Assembly (NCBI GenBank): GCA_037783545.1
Contig: JBBELK010000375.1
Span: 1-64,000 of the forward strand
Length of the DNA: 64,000 bases
DNA from: Henricia sp. BOLD:AAB3569
Taxonomy: Eukaryota > Echinodermata > Asteroidea > Spinulosida > Echinasteridae
Direction of reading: 5' to 3'
The notes under the pieces are model-generated. The model did not search any database and was not told the origin of the DNA. It saw only the letters and a program-made list of their open reading frames with translations. Numbering within the stretch: the stretch's first letter is position 1; each line of letters begins with the position of its first letter. Made by a program: the position numbers and the translations under genes. Below are positions 22,713-35,771 of the stretch, piece after piece.

Positions 22713-23268
22713 CGATGTCAAGCAGTGACGCAGATCAAATTGCGTGGCATGAAGGGTACAATTATTTTCATACGTGTCATTCAACTTACATGTCATTCCT
22801 GCACACGTACCTAGTTTGCCAAGACCTTTCTGAAACGAGTTGAGCTGGGCTGTATTGAGGAATATATATGAATATTGATTAGCCAGTGACGGTGATCGCA
22901 ACTGACCAATCACGCGCCGTGTATGTTTCTCGGTCATCGCACGCAGTGCCGATATAGCGCGCGTGCACGTATCGTGTAGCGCGACATTCAAAATGCATCA
23001 TAGCTACGGACGCTGTTTCCAACAGCAAGAGCCAATCACGCGCCTCGCTCCGTTTAGTGGTAGCGTCCAGTTTTACTAGGGGGTGGGGTCTAATGTTTAA
23101 ATGAACAGTCACTGTAAGGACGTTTTTTTTAATAGGCCTAGGCCTATCTTCATTTAGATGAACTGCGTTTAGCTTTTAGCGAAATATAAAGTAAGTCTTC
23201 CTTCATTTACGAACATATATACTCAACATTATTGATCAACGCAGAACATTAGTAATCCGTTGTTCATC

Positions 23269-23777
23269 ATGGGTATTTGGCAGTTTTCATTCGTGTTCCT
23301 GATTGCTTCTGCAGTCCAAGCCAGTTGTAGTCTTGGGTGTGGGTGTGAACCGACTTGTCCACCCATGTGGACTCAGTTTAACCGCGTGTGCTACCGCTTC
23401 TTCGCAGGTCCGAAAACTTACGACGAGGCCGAGACCCACTGCCGGTCCTTCTTCGGCAGTTACCGTCAGGGTCACCTGGCGTCGGTGCACAGACAGGACG
23501 ACAACAATCTCCTGAGCACATTGGTTAGGTCCGTAACATCATCTGCACCAGCCCGTGCGTGGCTGGGAGCCAATGACAGGAAGAAAGAAGGAACCTTCGT
23601 CTGGTCAGACGGGTCACCTTGGGACTACCAGGCCTGGGTACGGGTAGTCGTAACGAACCAGACGGCGGAGTCTCCGAAGCCTGTGTAGCGATGCACGTGG
23701 GTAACACGGAGTCTTGGTCCGATGCAGTTTGCGGCAGGGAAATGACCTACATTTGCAGCCTGGACGCAACTTATTAG
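23269..23777 (+). pseudogene. C-type lectin, copy A, frameshifted
   Basis: Starts ATGGGTATTTGG with a signal peptide (MGIWQFSFVFLIASAVQA) and the first part of a C-type lectin domain: TCPPMW, CYRF, YDEAETHC, GHLASVH, then WLGAND. One G is missing near 23635-23640 relative to copy C (tgggta against tggggta). The frame then changes, loses the EPD calcium/sugar motif and last cysteines, and stops at 23686-23688. The original frame would end at 23777. Upstream sequence, including a catatatactcaac TATA-like word about 50 bp before the ATG, is as in copy B. Alternatives are a sequencing error in the G-run or expression as a truncated protein. This is the copy that received the large transposon about 1.4 kb downstream. 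Confidence 0.8.
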
Positions 23778-25160
23778 AGGTCCGTCTATCATAGTCAACG
23801 AATGACGGTTCTCCTCACTCTCTGCTCTTTCACCGCCCCCTCCTCCCGTCCTCGATCTCTAGCGGACAACATCATAGGATAGACATCTCGCTTATATTCT
23901 CTTACAGGCATGAACTTATGAACAGCCAAATGACTGGCGAACCACATTGAGTTTGCCCGGATGGTTTTTATCAACAAACTACATTGTACTCATGAGGACT
24001 TGGACTACATTGCTCTAAGTAAATCGGGAAATTACAGGTCTTCAGATGCTGGATAGCGCCTCAGTGGACTGGCTTAGGAACTATATTCTATAATTTTGAG
24101 CGATAGGTAGAAGCATACGCAAGAGGAAGAAGAACAGACTTTAAAATTGACATTATGACTAAAATCTAGTACGATCGCAGAGGCGCTCACTTAATACGTA
24201 TACGTGCACACATGGATGAAAGGAGCTCTCGGCCGCTTCAAACTCGTAAAACGTGGCAAATTTGTGTTTTTGACACAACATTATTGTTAAACAGCTAGTA
24301 TCCCCCGTCCACATTTCTTTAGTTTTCCTGTTTATTATGGAGGTGTATGTGTCTATACAACACCATCACAACTTGTTTTCCACCAAAAATCGACAGCCTT
24401 TTGTTTAAAACGCAATTCAGTTCCGACCCTTATCACCCGAAATTCTGAAACGCTCGAGGTCACTTGGTTTGTTGACAAACAGGGTTTTGACGTCATCCTG
24501 AGAAGAACGCAAAACGGCCTGTGCAGTATTAAATGGAAAATATACAAAGTATATGTTCATCATGCCTTTTTTGTCCTTGTAATTCAAAATACTAACGTGA
24601 AAAACACATGATGTAAAATGACAAATAATCTACTATTACCGTTTTTGTGAAAAAACGGTGAAATTGTGGCTCACAATGAAGCTCTTTCGAAGTAAATACT
24701 GGTACATTGCGACCTTTTGTTTTGTCACGGAACCGTCAGCACACAGCAGGCCGTGTACAGCAGTGGGAACGGTCCCTGCGGGCCGTAGTTCCACGTGTTT
24801 AAAATTTGCACAACACAGTATGCACATCGGCCGGTACAAGTTAGAACGAGCGACTAATTTTTCTCTCTCTTGGTAATAAAAAAGAAAATCTTTCTGCTCT
24901 TTTTTTTTCATGATGTCTGGTAAAGCTACTGGGCACATCTCTAGTTTTTTGCACGAGAAAAATTCTTCAAAAAACACCACTGAACAGAGACGGTTTTCGG
25001 AGTTTTTTTTCGTGTAAACGTACGGAACTGCCGACCGTGTTTACTCGTGTTTCTCAGGATTGCGTCACGGGGTCATGCGCATATCATTAATACCTGATTA
25101 GCGTTTGAGAAATCGCAAAAATTTCATTTTCGAAAACATCTTTTAGCCAGTATAGTGTCA
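23778..25160 (+). other. Lectin 3' flank, copy A
   Basis: Non-coding sequence matching 53987-55450 and 58778-60256. Relative to those copies it lacks the gaaataaaaaagctactttg segment that probably holds the polyadenylation signal. Confidence 0.6.
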
Positions 25161-25632
25161 TTAAAGGAGTGTGACCAGATCACTTTTTTTTACCCATAAC
25201 TCCCCGGGACTTACCTTATGGGTCATGAGATTTTTATATCATAACATCCGCTATATTTTTCTGATTACGAAACTGAAACTCCCGCGCTTCTAGGCCGCAT
25301 ATTTCCGAGGATATCATCGAAAATCCACCGATTATTTGTAAACTAATTTTCCAGTACAAAAGTACGGTTTCGTCCATAATGCGATTTCGATTTACATGAC
25401 TAGCGCCCTCAATCAACATCTGAATAAGGATTTATCTTATTGATAAAAAATAACGTACACATTTTCAGTTCAGTTTATCACTTTTATTGAAATAAATAAT
25501 TTATTTTGTCTATAAACTTTTTTATAAATGTAAGATTTATAAGTGTCATTTTTTTGTGGGTGAGAAAATATCAAAATTTTTAATAAATATTGAGGTTTGA
25601 CTTTTGACCCTGAGACCATGCGTGTGGACCTT

Positions 25633-25741
25633 GGCCTTTTTCCAAATCTCGCCTTGGGCTGAGGCTCAGGCTCCGGCTCCATGTTAAAACCACATGGAAC
25701 CAGAGACGGAGACGGAGACGAAGTCGAGATTTGGAAAAGGG
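25633..25741. repeat. Short hairpin repeat (copy 2)
   Basis: Arms cctttttccaaatctcg and cgagatttggaaaagg enclose ggctcc/ggagacgg words; homologous to 8447-8555. It lies between the left transposon end and the first exon. Confidence 0.65.
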
Positions 25742-25918
25742 CATAATCTTATTCACTGTTGTTTGGGTCGTGGTTTTGTTTACGTGATCTGTCTGGTGAT
25801 CGATCATCGCCAAGAGTTCTGAGTTGGAAAGAAGTAGTAATTTTTGCGGGTAACATAATTTTGGCGGCCATAAATGTTGGTAGGCTTTACCTTCGTGAGT
25901 CCGCGTTAGTCTAGTGTC

Positions 25919-28900
25919 ATGCCGCGGTTTGGACGGCGTGGTCGGCCAAGGGGCCGAAGCAGGCCAGCTCATGAGCCGGTAGAAACGACTCAACATGCTC
26001 AACAAAGGCGTTCGTGTTTGGCGCGGGAAACGTCCGGGACACATGGGACAAAACTCATTAGAGTTAGTGTATCCACTTGGAGGAAACTTCAAGTGATAAA
26101 GTCGGAGAGGAGCACCACATCAGTGGAGGAAGTCCTGCGTGTGCTCCTTGACAGGTAGGCTAGCCTAAAAACAGAAATGGCCAGAGGACAGTGGACAGAC
26201 AAAATTGTGACATTTTTGTCTGTCCACCGTCATGACCGTTACATACGTAGGCCTAGGCCTATATGGAAAATTTGTACACAAGCTTTTCAGAAATTTATGT
26301 TGTGGCAGCATTTTCTAACCTGTGGAGAAAACAAAATAAATGTAATTTTTTATTAATCATTAATTTCCGTTTTTATTCTGCCTTTGATGCAAATCTTGAC
26401 CAATCTCTCTTGTAGATGTGTTGGTCCTGAAAAGGACCGGTTGTTTTGAACTGCGACGTCTGCCCCGGGATGCGCTGGGTGCGTATGCTTGGTGTGAAGT
26501 CCAGCATGAAAAAGGTTGCCATCTTGGTGAACTGTAGGACGCAATCTTAATCCCTGGGAACTTGATACGTACATCTCTATGATGATGCCGCGCGTCGGTG
26601 ACTAACAGGAGCGGGTTTGCATGACTGGCTTAATCTCCTTTGTGCATCATAATTGACTGGGTAAGAAACGACTTGGGTACGAAACGACCAGGGTACGAAA
26701 CGACCAGGGTACGAAACGACCAGGGTACGAAACGACCTGCTTCGGTTGTAGTGGGAAAAGGCCTTTTGCCCCCATCGCCACTTTGCCCCATTGCAACTGA
26801 AAAACCCTATATTGTCTATGTATGTTTATATTACATCAGGTATTACATCCACCAAGTAGTAACTGCAGGCCCAGCTATGCAATATAGGCACAGTTCTTAT
26901 GATCCACCTAGCACATTGTCACGACACCCTGATGACCTGGCACAACCACTCATGCCATCACCACCACCACCACGTGGCCATCGCCCTGTACCGGTAACCG
27001 TACACGAGATCCCGTCAGAACCCCTTCCATTACCGGTACGGGGTGTCAGTGGCTTGCCGACCCCTCAACGCCAAAAGGCATTTGGTGACATTGCTACATG
27101 TATGATTCCACACAGTGAAGGGTAAGTAAAAAGTAGATACGGGAATAACAACATGCTTGTTTTGATTGGCATACTTACATGTACACGTATGTAAAAAATG
27201 GGTTCAACTGTTCAACTGTTGGGGTACCGTGGCCGAGTGGTTAGGGCCATTGACTCGCAATCATAGGTCAAAACTTGGGGTTGCGGGTTCGAATCCGGGT
27301 TCGAATCCGGTTGCGATACCTGTGCCCTTGGGAAAGGCACTCAACCACACTTGCTCCATCCTTCAGGAGGGATGTAAAGCCGTTGGTCCAGTGTGTTAGG
27401 TAATGGTAACGCACTCTAAAGATCCCAGAGCATTCTTTCGTGAAGAGCAAGGGGATTCCCCGGTGTCTGTGGCCATTTCTAATTCTTCATGGGTTTCCTC
27501 ACGCTTACGAGTGACAGTGCAATGAGCACTATTGAGGAATCCTTGGTATGAATACCAGAAAGAAATAATAATAATAATAAATCGAAGTACCCTAATGATG
27601 CAATCAATAATTCCCATCCAGTTTGCATCAATTATGGTATCTTCAAGAGTAGTTCACACATCCACTAATCTTACATCTCTGTGGCAAATGCATCTCCTTG
27701 ATTTGAAATTCTTGCATTTCTGAGTTTCATCAAATTTGTGTCAAATTTTGATTTTTCTAAATAACTGAAATACTGAATGCATAAAAAGTGGTTGGGAAAT
27801 GTTTCATCTTGTTTTGGAAATCAACATATTTTTCCATCTGCAATGCAAAATGTCAACAAGTTTCATTACGGGGCTTTTTTTCCATTTCTGAACTTGTGAA
27901 AATATTGTCCTCATGCTTGTATCACACATTTCTTTCCTCATCAGATCCTACGTACCCGAAACACCTAATGTTGAACGCTGGTGAGTTTGAACTGTAACAT
28001 CAACTTTCACATCATCATCAGTAGCATAAATTTTGTTTGTAGGGAATCCCTATTATAGAATGTTCAGTCTTTAATTGTATTACATTGAAAGTGTTGTAGG
28101 GTCTGTCATTCATGTTATCAGTACTGTTAGTATTACAACAATGGACAAATCAAACATTTATTCAAAATTTATGGCTTTCCATAATGAATTCTCTTACAAC
28201 TGTTTGACTGTTTAAAAAAAAACACCTGACGTTTTCATGTCTTGTACCGGTACTTGTACTTGTACAAAACACACACATACGCACACCATCTGGCACGTAA
28301 CATAACATGGATGATATGAATATGCACGAGCCCTGATGATGGATGCCATTTGGGTTGTTTGACGTAAGTGCTTACCGTGCAACATACAAATGTTTGTTTT
28401 GTTACTTGCAACACTTGCAACATACATGTATGACTTCAGTTTCTTTGCTTTCCCAGTTAATCTTATTTGCCTAACTTTGACTTACATGTAATTAACCCAC
28501 AATTAATTTGTTTTTTATATTTAGGAAAAAGGTGGTTCCTCCTGTGGATGAATCTCCAATTGCATGGTAACATAAACATGTCCTATTTATTATTATTTTT
28601 CTGCTGACTGTATAGCATAATACCTTAACTCATGTTGGTTATACATGTACATGTTATAATACGAGCTATAAAGAAATACAGTTAGTTCATTGTTGAGCTA
28701 AATTTCATTTTTGAGCTAAATTTAACAGTCGCTGATCTTCAGTGGTGGCTCACAAGAACAAGTTAGCATAAACTGTTGATAAACTAACAAATAAACAACT
28801 GCATATAAGTCATCTACATGTACAACCAATCCCGAAAAAAAGTGTAAGCCAAATCAATGTTTGTTGGGAGTTTGCTGTATGAATAGAGCTTCCTTAATCC

Positions 28901-31900
28901 GGTGGTATGTCTAGGCATAGTAAACTGTTAGGGCATTGTGTCTATTTTTTAATTTTTGTCTACTGTTATTTGTATTAAATTTAAAACTTGGAAATGGTCA
29001 ATTTTAAATTGCATTTCACCTGTCGCTTTGTAAGTGTGTATTTCATTGTATTTTTCAAAAGGGACATTAGATTGCCTGCTGAAGATGATTTTACTGATAC
29101 AACTTTGGAATATGAAGGAAGAGATGACTCTAGTGAATTGAGTGAGTCCATGGAGTCCAATGCGTCTTTTGAATCGGAGTATAGTGACTACAATGAAGAG
29201 GGCTCATTGTACGCAGTCAGTGCCCCTGATCCATCCGATACTGATGCTGAAGGCCTATTGGAGTACATGAAGCATGTAGGCTTTCATTTAAAGTAAGTTG
29301 TTTGCTATGAACACAAGCTTGGAAGAAACATCACTGAAGTAAATTTTTGTGTGGGGTACCTTGGGGTACCATGGCTGAGCGGGTTAGGCCATTGACTCGG
29401 GTTAGGCCATTGACTAGGGCGCTTTTACAGGGAGTCAAAAGGTCCCGGGTCACTATTGCTTACCTTCCAGATCGGGAGAGAACAATAGATATGATAGAGC
29501 CACGAACCACATGGGGAAACGCACGTGGCTGCTAGCAGAAAAACATGTGGCTCTATTGTTCCCTACCGTTCTGGAATACTGGAAGCAATAGTGACCCGTG
29601 AGTAGGGGTGGGAATTAACGGTTAAAAAGAAGAAATGAAAGGCTTACACCATCGTATCAGCGCAATAACATGAGTGCAGTGAATGTACTCAAAGCATCAA
29701 GTAATGGGGACAATATCAACAACATTGTGGACCCTGAGGGAGATGCTTGAAGGGGAAGGGCTGCAGTATCACCCAGTGACATTACTTCTCTGGTGTTAGA
29801 GGAACAAGAAGTAACAATTTGGATGCAGTGGCCTTTAACCACACATCGCTTTCATGAATATGTTATGCACTGATACATGTACACGCTGTTAATTATGTCA
29901 ACTGACAGCATTTCTTGCAATCAACCCTTGTGGAGTAAAGGTATACATCTTTGAGACCAAATGTATTCAAATTTTTGCCCCATCTTACAGTGTCAAAACA
30001 GATGAAGTTCGTGATTTCGAATATGGGGACGAGCTGGATCATGAACTTGATTTCCACACTGTAGCTCAGGGAACTGATTTGGAGGATACATCAGCAGAAG
30101 CAACAGATGAAGAGGTGGATGAACTTATCCGAGTAGAGGTCATTGAGGAGACACATGACATGTCTACCATCGCGTATGTGAACTGCTTGAAGAAGCTGGC
30201 TGCCATCCAAGTGCCAACAACTTGCAGAGTACGACATTGCTTATCAGAGATTGAACTGGTCGTGAAACAAGTTGGCTCTGCAGTTTACCTTGAGTGGGTG
30301 AGTAAAACGCAACAGGTTTGTGATTTGTGTTGTATTGTTGTTGCTCTGTCATACAATTACAATGCAATATGTGAAAACTTGGATGTTGTTGATTGCCATT
30401 GTGACATGCCACCTCAAAATGAAGAGGAAATTCCAGCTTTGTGTTATTTCAAACCATCGAAGGCTATATGCATGTATCAGTATATGGTAAATGTGAGACT
30501 GTAAAGAGTTGCAAAAAAGTACACAAGTGTATGTACATTGTATGTTTTCACCTGTGGGTTTTGCAACTGACCAATTATCATTGTTTGTGCTTGATTTTTC
30601 CACTTGTCATACATGTATACAGGTATGTCGGGACCAACATCACACAAATAAACGGTGGTGCTCCCAGCCTCGTTTCAAGCATGGGCAACATGTTGGCGAT
30701 TTTGCTCTCTGCTGTGGAATACTTTTCTCCGGCAGTAATTACAAAAAGGTTTCCACACTCCTGTATTCTGTGAACATGAAGCCACCTAGCCAGTCTACAT
30801 ATACACGAGTGCATGGGCATTATGCAGTGTCAGCAGTGGAAGGCCTATGGGAGAGGGTAAACCAGTCGATCCTTGATGACCTTGATTTGAAAGACATTGT
30901 CCTCCTTGGTAAGATTTGTATACATGACCACAAAACTTGTTAAAGCTGCTTGTATGTTGAACAATGGTGAATAAATTGCTTGTTGACTTACATATAAAAT
31001 ATATATATTAATTACGGTTTGTTTTGCCCTTACCTGACGTATATTAACAGTGTATACTCAGTGCTTTCTCGGGACTGGAACCCACGACCTCCTGCAAACA
31101 AGGCAGACATCTTAACCACTTGACCACCGAGCTAGCCGGTGTTAAATGGCCGGTTCAAATCATTGATCCATCATTTGACAATGGGGATCGCAATTAATCA
31201 GTACGGCTTTGACTTACATATACTGCACAAGGTCATTATCCTCCTCTCATAAAATGTTTGGTGAATGTTCAGTCACATAAGCTTTTACTGTTTGTATCAA
31301 AGTAGGAAAAATGCAGTCAGACTGTATGGAGGTACTTGGGCCTTTTATCTTACAGTATCAGCTTAGTGCATCACATATCACTAACCCAGCTTTAATTGGT
31401 GGAATTGTACAAGTCCTGAAACTCTTGTGAAAATATTGCTCCTGTTATTCAGTTAAATTTTATGTGCTGAGAGTTCATTCATGGCAGCAAAACCAAAAGG
31501 GCCATTCCCATGCTAAATGATTAAAATGCACATATTTAGCATTTGCACTAGACATGCACTCTAACTACAAGATATTTTATTCTTGTGTAATGCACTTTAC
31601 AGGTGATGGCCGGATGGACTCTCCTGGTTTTAATGCACAGTTTTGTACATACACGATGATGGAAAACGAGTCAAAAAACATTGTGCATTTGGAGGTGGTG
31701 GACAAACGACAAGTGGGAGGTAAATCAACCAACATGGAGAAATACGGCTTTGTCAAGGCTATGGAAGTTTTGAAGGAGAAGGGGGCATCCATTTCGGAGG
31801 TAGTTACAGATGCACATTGCCAAATCCTGTCAACTGTCAGTAAGTAATACACGTTTGTGCCATTCTGTACTTAATTTGCAAATTGGAATTGATTAAGAGT

Positions 31901-32718
31901 TAACACTTTGAAGATCATGGCCATAGTTCATGCCCTTGAATGTACATTTATTCTACTCATCTACATGTATGATTGCACATTATCCTCCGACATAATTTTC
32001 TGACATTGGCCTTTTTCACAACCCCAGCATTAGATCTGGTTCATAGTTCAAGCAAACATGAGATGTCATACATTTTGCAGTGAACACTTTAGCAAGTTCA
32101 AAATAGTTCAACTTCATGAATTTTATTGCAAGTTAATCACCCTGAGACATCAAATTCACATTTGTGATGTGAATTGTGAGCTTAATGTTATTTGTTATGA
32201 CTTCTGTTTACAGGGAAGTCGTATCCAGAAACAAAACACTCCCTTGATGTCTGGCATGGAGCAAAGAATTTAGGCAAGAAAGTCATCGCTGTGAGTGCTT
32301 ATGTTTTCTTCGCGACAGATGTATGTTGTTTAGCATGAACAGTACTCATGTGTTGGGTAATCTGTTGTCGTATGGGTTTAAAAGGAATTGGTTTTGATTG
32401 GTGTTGTGCACTTAGATGGGGTTCTAAGGTGATGCAAACTGCTCTGAAGGGGGTGGGGTTGCAAGAATTCAGTGTGGATTAACGGTCTATAACACAGTTT
32501 TAATATCATTTTTGTATCATGTGATACTTTAAATTGTTTTTGTATCCTGTATACATTTGGTGTGTGGGGAAAAACAGAAACAATTAAAAGTGGTTTGGTT
32601 CAGATATGTGAGTTAGCAGTAAGAGGTCACAGATGATACATGGAAAGAGCTGCAAATATTGTTTTCTGTGCACGTTTCTTGTTCATTTTCTTGTTCACAA
32701 CATAATTTATTAGCACTG

Positions 32719-32764
<46 letters not shown>

Positions 32765-35367
32765 TTAAGATCTGAACCACTAAACCACTGATCAGGCCAA
32801 GGAGTTCAGATTCTGTTTTTCAAAGAATTAACATTATTCAGTTTGTTGGGTTTTTGTTTGGTTGTTTATTTGATAAATACAATGTATATTGTTATTGTTT
32901 TATTTTTCAGGCTTCAAGTGAATATGAGTGTGGAGGTTTACTGCCGTGGACTTCACACATAACAAATCACTTCTGGTATTGTGTAAAGGTCAGCTCTACT
33001 TACGAAGAGTTCGTGGCAAGTATTAGTTGCTGATATTATGACATAATAGTGAAACCACTTTGACATCAAAATTGACGGTCAAGCGAAACAGTTGTCCCAG
33101 TGATTAAATCCCTTTTTTTCTTTTAGAATAAGTTAAATTCTTTGTTACATTTGGTCTTGTCGTTTTCTCTGAAAATCACACTATCTGTTAGTTATGTTCT
33201 AAGTCTGGAGTGGAGGTGATTTTTATTTACCCATGTTTAATCAACTTGCTTGACAATTTGTTTTTATCCCATAGGCCAAATGGCGAGGTCTCCTCCACCA
33301 TGTGTCAGGAGAGCATGAATGGCTTATGACTGATGGGTTTGACTCCGGAAAATGTGATCACAAGCCACTTGAACACCATGCCGACGACACGAAAGAGTTA
33401 ATCCCACAAGGGACTAAAGCACACCTCAAGCTGAGAACCATTGTGTTTAATACACGTTTTCTTGCCAAAATAGAGATGTACCTGAATTTCAGGTGAGTAC
33501 AGTAAACTCTCTCTTCAAGGGCACCAAAATAATTTGAGCTTTATATCCAGAGAGCGCTATAACCAATGAAGAGAATAATGGCCGAGACTTAGAAAAGGGA
33601 GCTTTATATCAGGAAGAGCTTTATATAAGCTTTATATGCATGCAGCACAGAATTGCTGGCCCATCCTTTCAGTAGTGTCTGATATTCCCGTAATCAGATG
33701 TTTTTCACATACACGTGGCTTCTGAAAGTGGATTACAGAATAATGGTTTTACAGGACAAACCATTACCTGTTGTAATACTCCATGCTTATGGAGCCACTA
33801 TGTATAATTTTTACATTGTTCATCATATTCCACACAGAACTACTTCAGAGTTGGAGTCTTTCAACAACAAGATTCTGAGCTTTGCATCGAAGCGGTTTGC
33901 ATTCCAGTTTCCAGGGTACCGTGCCAGATGCCTCCTGGCTGCACTAGACTACCAGGAGAATAAGTCAAAGGAGCCCATCATGACAAAAACTGGAGCACAC
34001 AGGTATAATGGTAACCGCATGAGAATGTGTATACAGTCGGTTCACAAAAACTCACCCTTTTTCTCAAAAATTTGTACTAGGAAAACATCATGGACTATCA
34101 AAATTACCATGGTAACTGTCTAAACATTTGCTGGTAATGCTGAAGCACAGGGTTTATTTAGTGTATACCAAGTAACTTTGGCAACACATGAAGGTTAATG
34201 TTTTAATAATAGTACTGGTGGACACTTGTATAGCGCACATGTCTACCCTACAGGGTACTTTTAGCACTGTTGCCATTATTACCGCTGCCATCAGGAAATC
34301 ACCAGAACCATTTTGATTCAACTAGGTGGCTACCTGGCCAAGGCGCACAACCCTATCAGCAGTTAGATTGTGGCATTTCCACTAACAGCTCGCCAGATAT
34401 CGCTAGGGTTAACAAGGCAATTGAGATTAAGTGTCTTTCCATCGGATACAAACACATTGGCACAAGTGGGGCTCGAACCCATAACCCTTGGATCACGAGC
34501 ACAGCTGTACACCCACTAGACCATACATTGTTTATCTATTCTGTATGTTAGTCACAGCATCACAGTTATTTGAGACGGAGCATTTCGTCGGTGACACCAC
34601 GAACTGACACGCAATGGCACTTCAGTGCTCGTCTCGGGTACAAAATGAGGTCGGCACATAAATTGTGTTTTCACGAAGTAACACCTATCGTAAATTACCG
34701 AATTTGCGGATATCATTCGTATGGAGCATTTTCGAAGCTTTTTTTGAATACCAGTTCGTGGAAACAAAATTCATGCATTTGGAGTCTGTGCGCGACACAC
34801 TTGGATGTCAGTTCGTGACAATTTGTGTGGTTTTCACAAACTGTAACAGAAGTACACTTAGGTGTCACTTTGTGATGTTAGGCAAAAAACAAACAAGACT
34901 TATGTTTAGCGTTAGTGCGTGTCACTTTCAACCCTGCGCGTCAAAGTTTTTTGTTTTACTTAGACACGCACCGTCTGTTGAGTGTTTCGATTAAAAACAT
35001 GCCTTTATTGCTTGGAATCCAACTTACGCTAAACATAGTTTGTTTGTTTTTGGCCTTGGCGACGATGGTTTCATGCCACCATGGACGCATTGATGAATTT
35101 GTTTTTAATTTCAGGCTAAGGAGGTTATATCGCAAGCGTTCAAGCACCTGGGATGTCCTTTACGAGAAGGAGAAAACCCACAACTACATCAAGGATCTCA
35201 TGGACATCGGCATAGCTGATAAAATGGAACATCCAGAGAAGTACACCAAGAGGATACCCATTGCAGCCTATGATCCCAGAAGAATTGCACCTCAATCGGC
35301 TAAAGTGCCTCCACCTGCAAGTAGAGACATTGAGATGGCAAGAGTAAGTCGCTTTGAGAAAAAGTAA
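25919..35367 (+). CDS. DDE transposase-like protein, 812 aa, 12 exons
   Basis: Exons: 25919-26154, 26840-27121, 28525-28566, 29062-29292, 29991-30297, 30623-30908, 31603-31839, 32214-32290, 32911-33015, 33275-33492, 33838-34002, 35115-35367. All phases agree and the sum is 813 codons including stop. Ten introns are GT-AG; intron 9 fits best as GC-AG. An in-frame TAG lies 12 nt before the ATG. The N-terminus is Arg-rich with an AT-hook-like RGRPRGR core; residues 60-80 resemble the VSTWRKL module of this family. A Cys/His cluster (C342, C347, C368, H372) may bind zinc. The catalytic core has D463 in GDGRMDSPG, D531 in VVTDAHC, D552-VW-H555 (the C/D(2)H motif) and E680 in ELESFNN. Residues 187-330 are acidic. 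Probable role: cut-and-paste transposition of the surrounding element. AATAAA occurs at 35672. A donor-like AGA/GTAAGT near the end allows a longer alternative C-terminus. Confidence 0.82.
26655..26740. repeat. 17-bp tandem repeat in intron 1
   Basis: About five units of ggtacgaaacgaccagg with small changes in the first and last. Confidence 0.85.
27219..27580 (+). mobile_element. tRNA-derived SINE in intron 2
   Basis: The head has A-box TGGCCGAGTGGTTAGGG and B-box GGTTCGAATCC at tRNA spacing; the B-box piece is duplicated (gggttcgaatcc twice). The body contains cccttgggaaaggcactcaa, a block common in marine invertebrate SINEs. The tail is (AAT)n at about 27566-27580. Confidence 0.85.
29349..29640 (+). 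mobile_element. SINE head with nested hairpin MITE in intron 4
   Basis: The tRNA-like head (gtaccatggctgagcggg, with a duplicated ttaggccattgact) is followed at 29446-29598 by a hairpin whose arms start cgggtcactattgctt. No SINE body follows, so the head is truncated. Confidence 0.6.
31060..31145 (-). repeat. tRNA-like sequence in intron 6
   Basis: Minus strand: GGCTAGCTCGGTGGTCAAGT (A-box), then GTGGGTTCCAGTCCC (B-box). The acceptor stem is not paired; probably a SINE head. Confidence 0.55.
32721..32760. repeat. (CT)20 microsatellite in intron 8
   Basis: Twenty uninterrupted CT units, about 150 bp before the exon 9 acceptor. Confidence 0.95.
33495..33640. mobile_element. Tigger/pogo-like MITE fragment in intron 10
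   Basis: Begins CAGTAAACTCTC, like the complete element at 37073, and contains gagagcgctataacc and repeated gagctttatat words. No right end found. Confidence 0.55.
34195..34535 (-). mobile_element. SINE in intron 11, minus strand
   Basis: The minus strand starts TGGTCTAGTGGGTGTACAGC (A-box region) with B-box GGTTCGAGCCC, followed by a body ending in gcgctatacaagtg. This matches the general tRNA-head SINE layout. Confidence 0.65.
34550..35100. other. Intron 11 remainder, weak inverted repeat
   Basis: A ttatgtttagcgttagtg block (34899) and a cttacgctaaacatagttt block (35022) are roughly inverted. No gene is seen apart from exon 12, which begins at 35115. Confidence 0.4.
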
Positions 35368-35771
35368 ATTCTCAGGAACACCGCTACCGTATTTTATACT
35401 GAAGTGTACTGGTTTTACAGTGTATTTATAAGCATTTGATCTACATGTACCAGTAAAACAAACAAAGGAAATTGATCATAGTAAATATACATTTAATTAC
35501 GAAAATAATCATTTGGTATGTACATTATGGATCTTGTAATTTAATCTACTGTACACGTAATTACATGTGCTTACAAACCAAATATCAGAAGAGTACGCTG
35601 TACTTCAAAACCAGTTTTCTTAAAACTTTACCTGCTTCATCACCTTTCTCCCAGCATATCAATTCTGTAGCAATAAAAAGGCATTAATCACACTTTATTT
35701 GTATATAACTCAAAGACATTCATCTTTGCTATGGCAGGTCACAAATTAATTAAACATGAACAAAAGTGAGT

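Larger units (their letters stand above)
17466..25160 (+). repeat. Segmental duplication, copy A, part 1
   Basis: Parallel in order and orientation to about 45930-46458 plus 48243-55451 (copy B), and from about 23260 to copy C (58222-60256). Shared contents are the satellite-core element, hairpins, 3' lectin fragment, palindrome array, LINE fragment and lectin gene. The outer boundaries fall inside repeats and are approximate. The copy resumes at 43443 after the large transposon. Confidence 0.85.

Noticed and set aside
22482..22991. 169-codon minus-strand frame upstream of lectin copy A
   Set aside because: It runs antisense through the LINE 3' end and its TAAA tail; broken in copy B.
32058..32273. 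Open frame reading into exon 8
   Set aside because: It is intron 7 read through; the real exon begins after the AG at 32213 and uses the phase set by exon 7.
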